Of a DNA stretch of 64,000 nucleotides, positions 42,247 to 51,987 are shown piece after piece. Under the pieces are notes generated by a model. That model ran no database searches. It was not told where the DNA came from and saw nothing but the letters and a program-made list of their open reading frames with translations. Made by a program: the position numbers and the translations under genes. Source of the DNA: Chitinibacter tainanensis DSM 15459. Its GTDB lineage: Bacteria; Pseudomonadota; Gammaproteobacteria; Burkholderiales; Chitinibacteraceae. The first letter of the stretch is position 1. Each line of letters starts with the position of its first letter. The DNA is taken from positions 210,917-274,916 of the forward strand of contig NZ_KE386952.1 in the NCBI RefSeq assembly GCF_000429785.1, in the 5' to 3' direction.

Positions 42247-42507
42247 TTATGACCAACGCTTACGCCGACGCCCCAGCAAGGCAAGCGCACCAATCCCTAG
42301 CAAAGCCCAGCCCTCAGCGCCAAAGCGCCCCTGCGCCGGAGCAGCAGGCGCTGGGACGACAGTTTTTGGCAAGGCTGGCGCGGAGAGAGATACGCTCACA
42401 GCAGCCGGGTTGGCCGCGATGATGGCGGTTGTAGCCGCCACTTCAACCACTGCCGCTTGCGCTTGAGCGGCAAGCACGAAGGCAAACACCACAAAGATCT
42501 GACGCAT
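42247..42507 (-). CDS. Small exported protein with a C-terminal sorting-like tail
   Basis: An 86-residue precursor: signal peptide MRQIFVVFAFVLAAQAQA, a low-complexity Ala/Val/Pro middle, then GWALLGIGALALLG and RRRKRW. A glycine-rich membrane helix capped by Arg residues is the shape of bacterial C-terminal sorting signals (PEP-CTERM/GlyGly-CTERM type), although the exact VPEP or GG motif is absent. The mature part would be tiny, about 45 residues. Function unknown. AAGGTG precedes the ATG. Confidence 0.65.
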   Translation of the reverse strand: MRQIFVVFAFVLAAQAQAAVVEVAATTAIIAANPAAVSVSLSAPALPKTVVPAPAAPAQGRFGAEGWALLGIGALALLGRRRKRWS

Positions 42508-42641
42508 GCTGGCACCTTAAACAAAGTAATTTTGTTACGTAATATACCAGCAAGATAAGACAATTGCATTACCAATTACAGCCAGCGTAATGACGTGTAA
42601 TTGTAGTCACAAGCTGCGTCAGTACATTTTCAGCTTTAAAT

Positions 42642-43580
42642 TTATGCTGGTAGCACCTGCCCGAATGCGGTCTGATATTGCTCAGCCAGTTCCACGCGAG
42701 TGAACTTGTGATTTTGCCCGCCTTGATGCGCAATCTTGATGCTACCCAGCAATGACGCCAGCCGACCGGTCGTGGGCCAATCCCAACCTTGTAGCAAGCC
42801 ATGCAATAAGCCGGCCCGGAAGGCATCGCCACAACCTGTTGGGTCCACTACGGCCGCCGCTGGCACAGCTGGGATCTGATGACAAACGCCATTGGCATAA
42901 ATCTGCGCACCTTGCGCGCCCAACGTAACGATCAAGGCTTCAACCTTGGTGGCCAACTGCGCAATACTGAGTCCGGTGGCTTTGCTGAGCATTTCAGCTT
43001 CGTAATCGTTGAGCGTTAAGTAGCTTGCGAGCTCAACCAACTCCAGCAGCTCTTCACCACTAAACATCGGCATACCCTGGCCCGGGTCAAAAATGAATGG
43101 CACCTTAGCCGCAGCCAGCTGCCGCGCGTGCTCTTGCATGCCTTGTTTCCCATCCGGGGACACGATCCCGATTTGCAATGGCTCTTTCACCATCGCTACC
43201 GTGTTCACATGCGACACCCCCATCGCACCAGGGTGAAAGGCAGCAATCTGATTATCGTCCAGGTCAGTAGTAATAAAACACTGCCCAGTAAAGCCTTCAT
43301 GCTCGGTAATGTAATCGCGCCGAATCCCTTGCTGATCCAGCCATGTCGCGTAGAGATCAAAGTCTTTGCCCACGGTGGCCATGATCAGCGGCTCAGAACC
43401 CAGCAGCTTCAGCGTATAAGCGATATTGCCAGCGCATCCACCAACCTCGCGACGCATTTCGGGCACCAGAAACGACACCGACAAAATATGGATTTGCTCG
43501 GGCAGGATGTGCTTTTTGAAGTGATCGGGAAACACCATGATGGTGTCGTAGGCCATAGAGCCGCAAATCAGTGCAGACAT
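42642..43580 (-). CDS. PfkB-family carbohydrate/nucleoside kinase
   Basis: A 312-residue ribokinase-fold enzyme phosphorylating a sugar or nucleoside with ATP. Signatures are REVGGCAGNIAYTLKLLG near the N-terminus and the C-terminal PTGCGDAFRAGLLHG, whose Asp is the catalytic base. The opening MSALICGSMAYDTIMVF resembles adenosine-kinase-like members common in betaproteobacteria. AGGAG before ATG 43580 rules out the longer frame. The substrate is not settled by sequence. Confidence 0.87.
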   Translation of the reverse strand: MSALICGSMAYDTIMVFPDHFKKHILPEQIHILSVSFLVPEMRREVGGCAGNIAYTLKLLGSEPLIMATVGKDFDLYATWLDQQGIRRDYITEHEGFTGQCFITTDLDDNQIAAFHPGAMGVSHVNTVAMVKEPLQIGIVSPDGKQGMQEHARQLAAAKVPFIFDPGQGMPMFSGEELLELVELASYLTLNDYEAEMLSKATGLSIAQLATKVEALIVTLGAQGAQIYANGVCHQIPAVPAAAVVDPTGCGDAFRAGLLHGLLQGWDWPTTGRLASLLGSIKIAHQGGQNHKFTRVELAEQYQTAFGQVLPA

Positions 43581-43774
43581 GTTTTTCTCCTCAGTGTGGG
43601 CTGAATTATACGTGCTGAGGTGGAAACACTGGCGTAATTTGCCCAGTACATTCGCTGTTGCAGCGCAACCACGGTCGGCGGGGATTTCTGGCCTTTCGTC
43701 GGAGCTGACTTTACGCTGACACCCAGTCTGGGCATAGTGCCACAAATTAGGGAAATTACTTATTCGTCGTTGGT

Positions 43775-44944
43775 ATGCCGCTCGATCTATTCTCGCTGTC
43801 TTTACTTGCCATGCTGGCCGCCTGCCTGGGGGCCGGCATGTATCTGGGCCTTGCCCGGGGCCATCGCTCGGAGCGAGGGGTGAGCACGCTGGCGGCTGGC
43901 GGCGCTACGCATCAACTCGGCTGGCTGCTGTGGGCGCTCGCCACTTTTAATAGCCACCAATGGCTCAGCTGGCTGGGTGTGCTGTGTCTGCTGCTGGGTC
44001 AGCTGGTGCTTTTGGCGGGCACCCGCCGCACTTTTGCCCGCCCGGCCTTACTCGGCTGGTGGGGGGCCTTGGTCCCCTTGTGGCTGGTGGCCCTCATCAT
44101 GAGCCTGAGTGGCCTGATTTTGCCGCACCAAGCACCGCTGCTACATGCGCTATTGCTGGCGCCGCTGGCCTTCCAGATTTCCCGCGAAGCGTTTCACCCC
44201 GGCAATGACGAGCATTGGAGCGCTCCCCGCTGGCTGCTGGTCGGCTGCATGCAGGGTCTCTCGCTCACGCTAGCGCTGAGTGCCTTAGGTACCGCCAGTG
44301 GTGTGCTATCGCTGGAACGCGCCGCCAGCATTTGGGCAATCCTCGCCTGCCTGATCAGCCTTATCTTGCCGTATAGCTATCAACTGCTGGTGGCGCACCG
44401 CCTGCATGCCCGCCTCAGCAAACTGGTGCGCTATGACGCGCTCACCGGTCTCCTGAATCGCCGTGGCCTCGAAGAGCACGCTGGGCGCGAGCTGCATCGC
44501 ACCCGCAAGCACAATGGTTCGATGGGGCTGATGCTGATCGATATTGATCAGTTTCGCGTAGTGAACCAGCGGTATGGCTATGGCGCCGGTGATGTCGCTC
44601 TGAAAAAATGCGCCCGCGAATTACGCAAAATCCTGGGTGAAGACGCCCTCATCGGTCGGATTGCTGGCGAAGAATTTTGCGTATTGCTCAACGATTACAA
44701 CTCGCAGCAATTGCGTACTCTGGCGGTCGAAATCGAAATGAGCCTGCAGGCATTGGCGATTGAGCATGGCGATCACTGCTTTCACCTTTCGGTTACGCTG
44801 TCGCTGGTGAAATATGGCCGCCATGGCTATCAGTTTGAATCGCTACTGCAAAAAGCCGAAGAAAAACTGCAATACCGCAAAGGCAATCTGCGCGGTGAAA
44901 ACCCGGCGGGTAGCGGCGCGATCACCATTACGCCGGCCGCCTAA
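43775..44944 (+). CDS. Membrane GGDEF protein with AGEEF signature
   Basis: A 389-residue protein with about seven membrane helices (1-215) and a GGDEF domain. The signature reads AGEEF in RIAGEEFCVLL, and the substrate segment is DIDQFRVVNQRYGYGAGD instead of the usual DxDxFKxxND. Alanine in the first position is tolerated in a few active cyclases, but together with the loss of the FK and ND residues it makes reduced or lost activity likely. Such proteins can act as GTP or c-di-GMP sensors. It is divergent from the kinase and stands alone. Confidence 0.85.
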   Translation: MPLDLFSLSLLAMLAACLGAGMYLGLARGHRSERGVSTLAAGGATHQLGWLLWALATFNSHQWLSWLGVLCLLLGQLVLLAGTRRTFARPALLGWWGALVPLWLVALIMSLSGLILPHQAPLLHALLLAPLAFQISREAFHPGNDEHWSAPRWLLVGCMQGLSLTLALSALGTASGVLSLERAASIWAILACLISLILPYSYQLLVAHRLHARLSKLVRYDALTGLLNRRGLEEHAGRELHRTRKHNGSMGLMLIDIDQFRVVNQRYGYGAGDVALKKCARELRKILGEDALIGRIAGEEFCVLLNDYNSQQLRTLAVEIEMSLQALAIEHGDHCFHLSVTLSLVKYGRHGYQFESLLQKAEEKLQYRKGNLRGENPAGSGAITITPAA

Positions 44945-45078
44945 GCCCCACCCACCCAACCACGCTTGGCCCGACTTTGCCATAGATCAAGCGGCCACAA
45001 ACTTAGTGCTAACAATCATTTAGCCGCCGATTTCAGCAGTGGTACAGTAGCCTCAACCTTAACCCGAGGATACGCCCA

Positions 45079-46350
45079 ATGAAATTCGATACGCTTGCCA
45101 TCCACGCCGGCTATAGCCCCGACCCCACCACCAAAGCCGTTGCAGTACCGATCTACCAGACCACCAGCTATGCCTTTGATGACACCCAGCATGGCGCTGA
45201 TTTGTTCGATCTGAAGGTCAAAGGCAATATCTACACCCGCATCATGAACCCAACCACCGATGTGCTCGAGCAACGGGTGGCGGCGCTCGAAGGCGGGATT
45301 GGCGCGCTGGCGCTGGCCTCAGGGCAAGCGGCGATTACCTACGCGATCCTCACCATCGCCGAAGCGGGCGACAACATCATCGCCACCAGCGCGCTGTATG
45401 GCGGCACCTACAATCTATTCGCGCACACGCTGCCGCAATATGGCATCAACGTTAAATTTGTCGATGCAAGCGACCCACAAGCCGCTGCCGCGCTGATCGA
45501 CGAGCGCACCAAGGCCATGTATTGCGAATCGATCGGCAATCCTTTGGGTAATGTCGTTGACTTTGCCGCCTTCGCCGCCGTCGCCCATGCCGGAGGCGTA
45601 CCGCTGATTGTCGACAACACCGTGCCCACACCGTACATCACTCGCCCGATCGAGCACGGTGCCGATATCGTCGTGCATAGCCTGACCAAATACATGGGCG
45701 GCCACGGCACCAGCATTGGCGGCATTATTGTCGATAGCGGCAAATTTCCGTGGGCGGAGCACAAAACGCGCTTCAAACGCCTGAACGAGCCGGAGGTCAG
45801 CTACCACGGTGTGATCTATACCGAGGCACTCGGCCCCGCCGCCTTTATTGGCCGCGCGCGCACGGTGCCGCTGCGCAATATGGGCGCGGCAATCTCGCCG
45901 TTTAACTCTTTCCTGATCTTGCAGGGGCTGGAAACACTGGCGCTACGGATGGATAGACACGTAGAAAACGCGCTGAAAGTGGCCGATTTCCTTGCGGCAC
46001 ACCCGAAAGTGGAATGGGTAAATTACGCAGGCCAAGCAGGCCACCCCAGCAAACCCTTGGTGGATAAGTACTTCGGCGGCAAAGCATCAGGCTTGTTGAC
46101 CTTTGGCGTGAAAGGCGGTCGTGAGGCCGGTGCACGCTTCCAGGATGCGCTGCAATTGATCACCCGGCTGGTGAATATTGGCGACGCCAAATCGCTGGCT
46201 TGCCACCCGGCCAGCACCACGCATCGTCAGCTCTCGCCCGATGAACTGAAACGCGCCGGGGTTTCGGAAGATATGGTGCGTCTGTCGATCGGGATTGAGC
46301 ACATCGACGATATTCTGGCCGATCTGGATCAGGCCTTGGCGAAAGCCTAA
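45079..46350 (+). CDS. metY: O-acetylhomoserine sulfhydrylase (MetY)
   Basis: A 423-residue PLP enzyme making homocysteine from O-acetylhomoserine and sulfide in methionine synthesis. [41 protein letters not shown] split across 55-75, [12 protein letters not shown] and the Schiff-base lysine of [12 protein letters not shown] are as in the Cys/Met-metabolism family. The C-terminal [19 protein letters not shown] and [13 protein letters not shown] segments are typical of MetY. The AGGAT upstream is a moderate ribosome site. An inverted repeat follows the stop. Confidence 0.95.
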   Translation: MKFDTLAIHAGYSPDPTTKAVAVPIYQTTSYAFDDTQHGADLFDLKVKGNIYTRIMNPTTDVLEQRVAALEGGIGALALASGQAAITYAILTIAEAGDNIIATSALYGGTYNLFAHTLPQYGINVKFVDASDPQAAAALIDERTKAMYCESIGNPLGNVVDFAAFAAVAHAGGVPLIVDNTVPTPYITRPIEHGADIVVHSLTKYMGGHGTSIGGIIVDSGKFPWAEHKTRFKRLNEPEVSYHGVIYTEALGPAAFIGRARTVPLRNMGAAISPFNSFLILQGLETLALRMDRHVENALKVADFLAAHPKVEWVNYAGQAGHPSKPLVDKYFGGKASGLLTFGVKGGREAGARFQDALQLITRLVNIGDAKSLACHPASTTHRQLSPDELKRAGVSEDMVRLSIGIEHIDDILADLDQALAKA

Positions 46351-46356
46351 ACCATA

Positions 46357-46403
46357 GGTATATCGCTACAGGCCAATTTTATTAATGCCTGCAGCGATAT
46401 ACC
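46357..46403. repeat. 17-bp inverted repeat between metY and the nadR-like gene
   Basis: GGTATATCGCTACAGGC (46357-46373) pairs with GCCTGCAGCGATATACC (46387-46403) with one mismatch across an AT-rich 13-base loop. Its position between convergent genes makes it a likely bidirectional transcription end. It contains the family's GGTATA arms. Confidence 0.7.
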
Positions 46404-46406
46404 CAG

Positions 46407-46928
46407 CTAAAACTCAAACCCAGTCTGCCGCAGCGCCGCAACGGCCTGCTGGCAGCGGGCTTCGCCGCGGCCAGCCACCAGCGCAAACGGCACCTGCGCT
46501 TGCTCGAGCGCGGTTTGATAGCGCACTAGCAATGCATCGCGATCTAGCGGGTTTTCGCGCAGCGGGTCGGGCTGCCATGGTAAATCGGTGGCGGTGAGTA
46601 AATGCAGCTGATAATCCGCAGGCCGCCACAGGGCGCGTAATTCGGCTGGGCATTCGCCAAAGCGCACCTGCGCCCAAATGATGCAGACCAACACACTGGT
46701 ATCGCATACCAACCACTCCGCCTCACTCGCCAGCTGCTGCTCCAGCGCCAGCTGACCATGAGCAATCGCCAGAATGTCATCCATGCTGTAGCTGGTGCGC
46801 CGCTGCGCGGCAAACCATGGGCGCGAAAACTCGGGCACCCATGGCGCGTGCAAAGTGCGGGCTAGCGCGCGGGCCAGACTGGTTTTGCCGCAGGATTCCG
46901 GCCCAACGATCGCGATTTTGCGGGTCAT
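46407..46928 (-). CDS. NadR-like ribosylnicotinamide kinase
   Basis: A 173-residue P-loop ATPase: KIAIVGPESCGKTSLARALA (Walker A), VPEFSRPWF, and WLVCDTSVLVCIIW. These match the C-terminal kinase domain of E. coli NadR, without the repressor and adenylyltransferase parts. It phosphorylates nicotinamide riboside to NMN. Its start overlaps the stop of pnuC (ATGA), so transport and phosphorylation of the vitamin are coupled. Confidence 0.87.
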   Translation of the reverse strand: MTRKIAIVGPESCGKTSLARALARTLHAPWVPEFSRPWFAAQRRTSYSMDDILAIAHGQLALEQQLASEAEWLVCDTSVLVCIIWAQVRFGECPAELRALWRPADYQLHLLTATDLPWQPDPLRENPLDRDALLVRYQTALEQAQVPFALVAGRGEARCQQAVAALRQTGFEF

Positions 46929-47494
46929 GCCGCCGCCAGCTCACGTTGCCAATTGCGCCAGCCCCATACCGCCAGGCCTGCCAGCAGTAGATACAGCACG
47001 CCGGTGATGTGCAGCGATTTGTAGAAATACACCCCGCTGGCCAGCAGATTCAGCACAATCCAGTACGGCCAGTTTTCTAGGCGTTTTTTCGCCTGCATCC
47101 ACTGTGCCAGTAAGCCAAACACAAAGATCGCCGAATCGAGCACCGGCACATCAGTGGGCAAAAAATGGATCTGCAAATTGGCCACCGCGGCCGTGGCCAG
47201 CACACCCACGCCATTAATCAGCCACCACTCATTGCGGCTGAGGCGCTGTACCGGCAATTTGACCACCGTGGTGGCATCCAGCCGGCGCTGCCGCCATTGC
47301 AGCCAGCCATACACCGCCAGTACAGCATACACCGCCTGCAGCGTGGCCTCGCCAAACAAATTAAATTGCGCAAACAGCCACACATACAGCACGCTGGCCA
47401 CCAGCTGCAGCGGCCAGGTTAGCACATGCGAGCGCGCCGCCAAGGCGATGGCCAAAATAGTCAGGGCAAAGCCGATGATCTCCAAAGCAGTCAT
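46925..47494 (-). CDS. pnuC: Nicotinamide riboside transporter PnuC
   Basis: A 189-residue inner-membrane facilitator with seven predicted helices. LEIIGFALTILAIALAAR, SVLYVWLFAQFNLFGEA, WLQWRQ and NWPYWIVLNLLASGVYFYKS follow PnuC, including the aromatic residues that line the substrate pore. It is first in a two-gene operon with the nadR-like kinase, which traps the imported riboside as NMN. GGAAGGA lies before ATG 47494, and TACACT is a possible -10 box further up. I see no NAD-II riboswitch pattern in the short leader. Confidence 0.92.
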   Translation of the reverse strand: MTALEIIGFALTILAIALAARSHVLTWPLQLVASVLYVWLFAQFNLFGEATLQAVYAVLAVYGWLQWRQRRLDATTVVKLPVQRLSRNEWWLINGVGVLATAAVANLQIHFLPTDVPVLDSAIFVFGLLAQWMQAKKRLENWPYWIVLNLLASGVYFYKSLHITGVLYLLLAGLAVWGWRNWQRELAAA

Positions 47495-47686
47495 CCGGGT
47501 TCCTTCCGGGGCAAAAGCGCTAGTGTACCGCGCCGCAGCCAGCTGACTAGTGGGGCAGTCCGCCTGCGGGCCGCAAATGCACTGTGCTTTGCGTCACCGC
47601 AAGTTGCGCCATGATCAGCCCAAATGCTGGCAGCAAGCGGCGTGGCTCACGGTATAATCAGCCCTAACCAATGCGGAAAGATCGCC

Positions 47687-48808
47687 ATGACCCAAGCAGC
47701 CCTGCCACTCGCCCAACGCCTTGTTATCAAAGTAGGCTCCAGCCTTGTTACCAATGATGGTAAAGGCCTCGATCATCAGGCTCTGGCCCGCTGGGCCAAA
47801 GAGATTGCCGAGCTGGCTCGCCAAGGCAAGCAGGTGGTGCTGGTATCGTCTGGTGCGGTCGCCGAGGGCGTGGCCCGTCTGGGCTGGAGCAGCAAACCCA
47901 CCGCCATCCACGAAAAACAAGCGGCCGCAGCAGTGGGCCAAATGGGCCTGTGCCGCGCGTACGAGGCGGCTTTTCAGGCACATGGCCTCACTTGCGCGCA
48001 AGTGCTGCTCACCCATGAAGACCTAGCCGATCGCACCCGCTATCTGAATGCTCGGTCAACCTTGCTGACCTTATTGCAGCTGGGCGTGATTCCGATCATT
48101 AATGAAAACGATACCGTGGTCACCGCGGAAATTAAATTTGGCGACAACGACACTTTGGGTGCGCTGGTAACCAATCTGATAGAGGGCGACGCACTGGTCA
48201 TCCTGACCGACCAGCAAGGCCTATTCACCGCCGACCCGCGTAAAGACCCAGCGGCCCAGCTGGTGCAATTTGCCACCGCCGGCGATGAAAGCCTGGAAGC
48301 AATGGCCGGTGGCGCCGGCTCAAGCGTCGGCACCGGCGGCATGTACACCAAAGTGATCGCCGCCAAACGCGCCGCGCGCAGTGGCGCGGCCACCATCATT
48401 GCTTGCGGCCGCGAAGCTGATGTCTTAACCCGCCTGGCCAAAGGCGAAGCCATTGGCACCCAGCTCACCGCGCACACCACCCCATTGCATGCCAAAAAGC
48501 AGTGGATTGCCGATCACCTGCAGCTCAAAGGCCGCGTAACGCTGGATGCCGGTGCCGTACGGGCGCTGAAACAAGGTGGATCAAGCCTGCTGCCGATCGG
48601 GGTGATCGCCGTGGACGGCGAATTTTTGCGCGGTGAGGTTGTGAGCTGCATCGATGCCAGCGGGCAAGAAATCGCCCGCGGTCTGATCAATTACAGCTCG
48701 CAGGAAACCAGCCGTATTCTGCGCAGCCCCACCGGTCAAATCGAAGCCAAGCTGGGCTACATTGATGAAGCCGAGCTGATTCACCGCGACAACCTGGTAA
48801 TTTCTTAA
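47687..48808 (+). CDS. proB: Glutamate 5-kinase
   Basis: Phosphorylates glutamate as the first step of proline synthesis. The 373 residues comprise the amino-acid-kinase domain (about 8-260: [49 protein letters not shown]) and a C-terminal PUA domain ([20 protein letters not shown] near 285). The ATG at 47687 has GCGGAAAGA upstream. A TATAAT box lies 28 bases before it. proA is not adjacent. Feedback inhibition by proline is expected from the family. Confidence 0.96.
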   Translation: MTQAALPLAQRLVIKVGSSLVTNDGKGLDHQALARWAKEIAELARQGKQVVLVSSGAVAEGVARLGWSSKPTAIHEKQAAAAVGQMGLCRAYEAAFQAHGLTCAQVLLTHEDLADRTRYLNARSTLLTLLQLGVIPIINENDTVVTAEIKFGDNDTLGALVTNLIEGDALVILTDQQGLFTADPRKDPAAQLVQFATAGDESLEAMAGGAGSSVGTGGMYTKVIAAKRAARSGAATIIACGREADVLTRLAKGEAIGTQLTAHTTPLHAKKQWIADHLQLKGRVTLDAGAVRALKQGGSSLLPIGVIAVDGEFLRGEVVSCIDASGQEIARGLINYSSQETSRILRSPTGQIEAKLGYIDEAELIHRDNLVIS

Positions 48809-48865
48809 GGTATTGCTCGCCAAGTCTTAATCAGCAAGCTTTACACATCAATACAAGGGTGAGGT

Positions 48866-50281
48866 ATGCAAGATCCGGCGCAATTGGCCCAGCTGGCCCG
48901 CAGTGCAGCGCAACGCAATGACTGGGCCGCCGCCGAACAGCTGATGGCGCAAGCCCTGGCGCTCGCGCCGCAGGTGGCGCCGCTGCACCTCAATTACGGC
49001 AATATCCTCAAACAACTGGGCCGGCTCGATGCCGCCCGCAGCGCCTACGAGCACGCCCTGTACTGGCAGCCGGATTGGGCTGATGCGCATTACAATCTGG
49101 GCAATCTGGCACTCGCCCAGCACGACCAGTTGGCCGCGGCCGAGCATTATCGCGCGGCAATCCGCAGCCAGCCCGACTATCTACCGGCGCATTACAGTCT
49201 GGGCACCATCCTGACCAATCTGGGCCAACTGCGCCCCGCCCACCAGCATTTTGCTACCGTGCTGCAGCGCGAACCGCAGCATCTGGATGCGCTACACAAT
49301 CTGGGCCGGCTGTATCGCCGCGAAGGGCGGCTGGACGATGCGCGCGCCTGTTACCAGCAAGTGCTGCAACTGGCACCCGAGCACGCGCTGGCTCGTTACA
49401 GCTTGGGCACCCTTGATTTGCTGGAAGGCCACTGGGCAGCCGGCTGGCAAGGCTATGAGGCGCGCTGGGCGGCGCTGGGCAAGGCTTATCCTGCGACCCC
49501 GCTGCCACGCTGGCAGGGCGAAGCGGTAGCGCCTGAGGCAAAGCTCTTGGTGATTGGCGAGCAGGGCTATGGCGATATGCTGCAATTTGCCCGCTTCTTG
49601 CCGCAGCTCTGCACGCGCTTTGCGCAGATGACCGTTTTAGTGCCCGTAGCCTTGCAACGCTTGTTGCAGCAGAGCTTTCCGCAACTGGAAATCGTTAGCG
49701 AGCTAGCCAGCCACACGCGCTTTACTCACCATATTCCGTATATGAGCTTGGCTGGCGCTTTGCAGATTAGCGAAGCCGATCTGAGCGGCGAAGCTTACTT
49801 GCAGGTTGATTCAGTCGAGGTGGCCCAGTGGCAAGCGCAATTACCGCCGGGGCGCAAAATTGGGCTCGCCTGGCAGGGCAACCCCCAGCAAGTGGATAAC
49901 GGCTGGCGCAGCATTGCGCTGAGCCAGCTCGCCCCCTTGCTGGCCCAGCCCGGTATTCAGTGGTGCAGCCTGCAACATGGCCAAGCGGCACCAGCGCCAC
50001 TGCGGAACGACGTGCAACACTGCCCCGATTTCGCCGCCACCGCGGCCTATCTGCAGCAGCTGGATCTGGTGATTACCGTCTGCACCTCGGTTGCCCACCT
50101 CGCCGGCGCCCTTGGCCGCCCTACGCTGCTGCTCTCGCGTTTTGACGCCGACTGGCGCTGGCAAGTACAGCGCAGCGATAGCCCCTGGTATCGCTCGATG
50201 CAGATTATCCGCCAGCCGCAATTGGGGGACTGGGCGGCGGTGGTCGAACAAGTGAGGCAAGGGCTAGCAGCAAAGGCATAA
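48866..50281 (+). CDS. TPR protein with glycosyltransferase-like C-terminal domain
   Basis: A 471-residue protein. Residues 1-200 form five tetratricopeptide repeats (recurring APLHLNYGNILKQLGRLDAA, ADAHYNLGNLALAQHDQL, LDALHNLGRLYRREGRLDDA). The rest matches the family-9-like glycosyltransferase domain often fused to TPRs in betaproteobacteria (WQGEAVAPEAKLLVIGEQGYG, KIGLAWQGNP, LVITVCTSVAHLAGALGRPT). It may glycosylate a protein or flagellin, but no target gene is adjacent. GGTGAGGT lies before the ATG, 57 bases after proB. Confidence 0.83.
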   Translation: MQDPAQLAQLARSAAQRNDWAAAEQLMAQALALAPQVAPLHLNYGNILKQLGRLDAARSAYEHALYWQPDWADAHYNLGNLALAQHDQLAAAEHYRAAIRSQPDYLPAHYSLGTILTNLGQLRPAHQHFATVLQREPQHLDALHNLGRLYRREGRLDDARACYQQVLQLAPEHALARYSLGTLDLLEGHWAAGWQGYEARWAALGKAYPATPLPRWQGEAVAPEAKLLVIGEQGYGDMLQFARFLPQLCTRFAQMTVLVPVALQRLLQQSFPQLEIVSELASHTRFTHHIPYMSLAGALQISEADLSGEAYLQVDSVEVAQWQAQLPPGRKIGLAWQGNPQQVDNGWRSIALSQLAPLLAQPGIQWCSLQHGQAAPAPLRNDVQHCPDFAATAAYLQQLDLVITVCTSVAHLAGALGRPTLLLSRFDADWRWQVQRSDSPWYRSMQIIRQPQLGDWAAVVEQVRQGLAAKA

Positions 50282-50302
50282 AAAACGCCGCTGAGTGCGG
50301 CG
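50281..50302 (-). terminator. Terminator of the CNP1-like gene
   Basis: CGCCGC-TGAGT-GCGGCG. On the minus strand it is followed by six T (running into the preceding gene's stop codon). Confidence 0.75.
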
Positions 50303-50308
50303 TGGTAT

Positions 50309-50890
50309 TTAATCTAGGGTCTCTAGAGTGCGCTCAGGCACCGGGAAATCAAAGCGGCGTTTGATCAGATCTGGGTTGTACGACTCTAGGAAAAAGCAAA
50401 AACGATCCGTCAGCGCATACTGCCACTGATTAAATCCACGCGTAATCTGCTTCCAGTTCACGGTTTTACCTACCGTCCAGGTTTGGTCAGGTTTGCCCCA
50501 AGCATAGGCACGGTACTGCCCAGAATTGCAGTGCATCCCCTCGTAAATAACGCTTTTACTAGCGCCACTACCCGGCACAACCGCCACCACATACCGCACC
50601 ACCTCATCGGCGCCGGGGGTCACTGAATCGAGCGCCAGATAGTATTTGCTGGATTTATTGCGCTCAGGAAAGCTAAATTCCTGCCATTTCTTCAGCTCGT
50701 TTAACTTAGGCGGCTGAATCAGGGCATTATCTTCTGCGGGAATTTCGGGTGGTTGATCAGAAAACCAATCCCAGAAATCGGCTTTACCACCTGTCCGTGG
50801 ATCACGATTCGCGCCATTGGGGCTATTGGGCCCAGCTCAGCTGAGCGACGAGATACTAAAAATAATCGCCAGAGTGAATACTGAACGCAT
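50309..50890 (-). pseudogene. CNP1-like family exported protein, interrupted by an in-frame TGA
   Basis: ATG 50890, with AAGGA upstream, opens a signal peptide (MRSVFTLAIIFSISSLS) that runs into TGA at 50839-50837 (codon 18). The same frame then continues without a break (AGPNSPNGANRDPRTGG onward) to 50309, giving 193 codons that match the CNP1-like fold (KKWQEFSFPERNKSS, VRYVVAVVPGSGA, YEGMHCNSGQYRAYAWG). A single G-to-A change of a Trp codon at the signal-cleavage site explains it. It is either a fresh pseudogene, a sequencing error or a readthrough site. A GTG at 50623 could give only a fragment. Confidence 0.75.
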
Positions 50891-50927
50891 CAAGATGATC
50901 CTTGTGTGGGCGACCGCTAGCCGCCGA

Positions 50928-51944
50928 TTAATGCTCGATCCGCACAATGCGCACCGCTTCTCCTTCGTGTTCGCTATACCAAGCCGGCTGTAGCGTCACG
51001 TGGTCGATATGATATTGGCTCTCCAGCATCTCGTTCAACTGTAAAATCATCCGCGGCCAGTCGGCGGGCTCGGCGATGATCAGATGGGCTGAGAGTGCAT
51101 TGCGCTTACCGCCAATATTCCAGACATGCAAATCATGGACTTCGCTGATGCCCGGCGTAGCTAGGATGGTGCGGGCCACAGCTTCTAAATCAACGCCATC
51201 CGGTACGCCATCCATCAACAAATGCGTCGATTTACTGAGCAAGGCCCAGGTCGAGCGCAGAATGAGCAACGACACCGCAATCGAGAGGATCGGGTCGATC
51301 GGCTGCCAGTTGGTAAAATAAATCACCGCCCCGGCCGCAATCGCCGCTACCGAGCCCAGCAAATCACCCAAAACGTGTATCAGCGCGGCGCGGCTATTGA
51401 GATTGTCGTGGTCATGCGAAAGCTGCCAGGCGGAAATCACATTCACCAGCAAGCCGATCACCGCGATCACCATGACCCCCATGCCATTCACCGGCGCCGG
51501 ATGCAGTAAGCGCTGCACCGCCTCGACCATAATCCACACCACCAGCGCAATCATGGTCAGGCTATTGATCAGTGCGCCAATCAGCTCGGCGCGCGCATAA
51601 CCATATGATTTGGCCTGATTGGCCGGGCGCTGGCCAATCAGATTGGCGATCAGCGCCAACAGCAGCGCGGCGCTGTCGGTCATCATATGGCCGGCGTCGG
51701 AAATCAGCGCCAATGAATGCGCCCACCAGCCGCCAATCAGCTCGACAAAGGCAAAGCCGAACGTCACCACCAGCGCAATCAGTAGGCGTTTTTGCGAGCT
51801 GGGCACGCCATGATCATGATGATGATGGCTGTGATCGTGATGATGATCGTGGCAGGCATTGTGACCACCGGGGCGATCGTGTGGATGCTGATGCAAAACA
51901 CCATCGGGATATTTCTTCGCCGTATGAGGGGTATAGTTCGCCAT
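50928..51944 (-). CDS. Cation diffusion facilitator, zinc exporter type
   Basis: A 338-residue inner-membrane antiporter exporting zinc (possibly also cadmium or cobalt). A His-rich N-terminal tail (HQHPHDRPGGHNACHDHHHD and following) binds metal. Six membrane helices follow, with SDAGHMMTDS in helix 2 and HVLGDLLGSV in helix 5 supplying the HxxxD transport sites, and a cytoplasmic C-terminal domain with HDLHVWNIGGKRNALSAHL. ATG 51944 has GGAAC seven bases upstream and is preferred to ATG 51956. A palindrome of the dispersed family lies just upstream. Confidence 0.93.
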   Translation of the reverse strand: MANYTPHTAKKYPDGVLHQHPHDRPGGHNACHDHHHDHSHHHHDHGVPSSQKRLLIALVVTFGFAFVELIGGWWAHSLALISDAGHMMTDSAALLLALIANLIGQRPANQAKSYGYARAELIGALINSLTMIALVVWIMVEAVQRLLHPAPVNGMGVMVIAVIGLLVNVISAWQLSHDHDNLNSRAALIHVLGDLLGSVAAIAAGAVIYFTNWQPIDPILSIAVSLLILRSTWALLSKSTHLLMDGVPDGVDLEAVARTILATPGISEVHDLHVWNIGGKRNALSAHLIIAEPADWPRMILQLNEMLESQYHIDHVTLQPAWYSEHEGEAVRIVRIEH

Positions 51945-51971
51945 GCGCTGTTCCATAAATCATTTAACGAC

Positions 51972-51987
51972 ATACCCATGCAGGTAT
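51972..51987. repeat. Palindrome ATACC-CATGCA-GGTAT
   Basis: Exact five-base arms with a six-base spacer, 28 bases upstream of the CDF start codon. A dispersed-family member. Confidence 0.65.

Noticed and set aside
47495-47560. NAD-sensing riboswitch in the pnuC leader
   Set aside because: The leader to the likely -10 box is very short, and I see no match to the known pnuC-associated motif.
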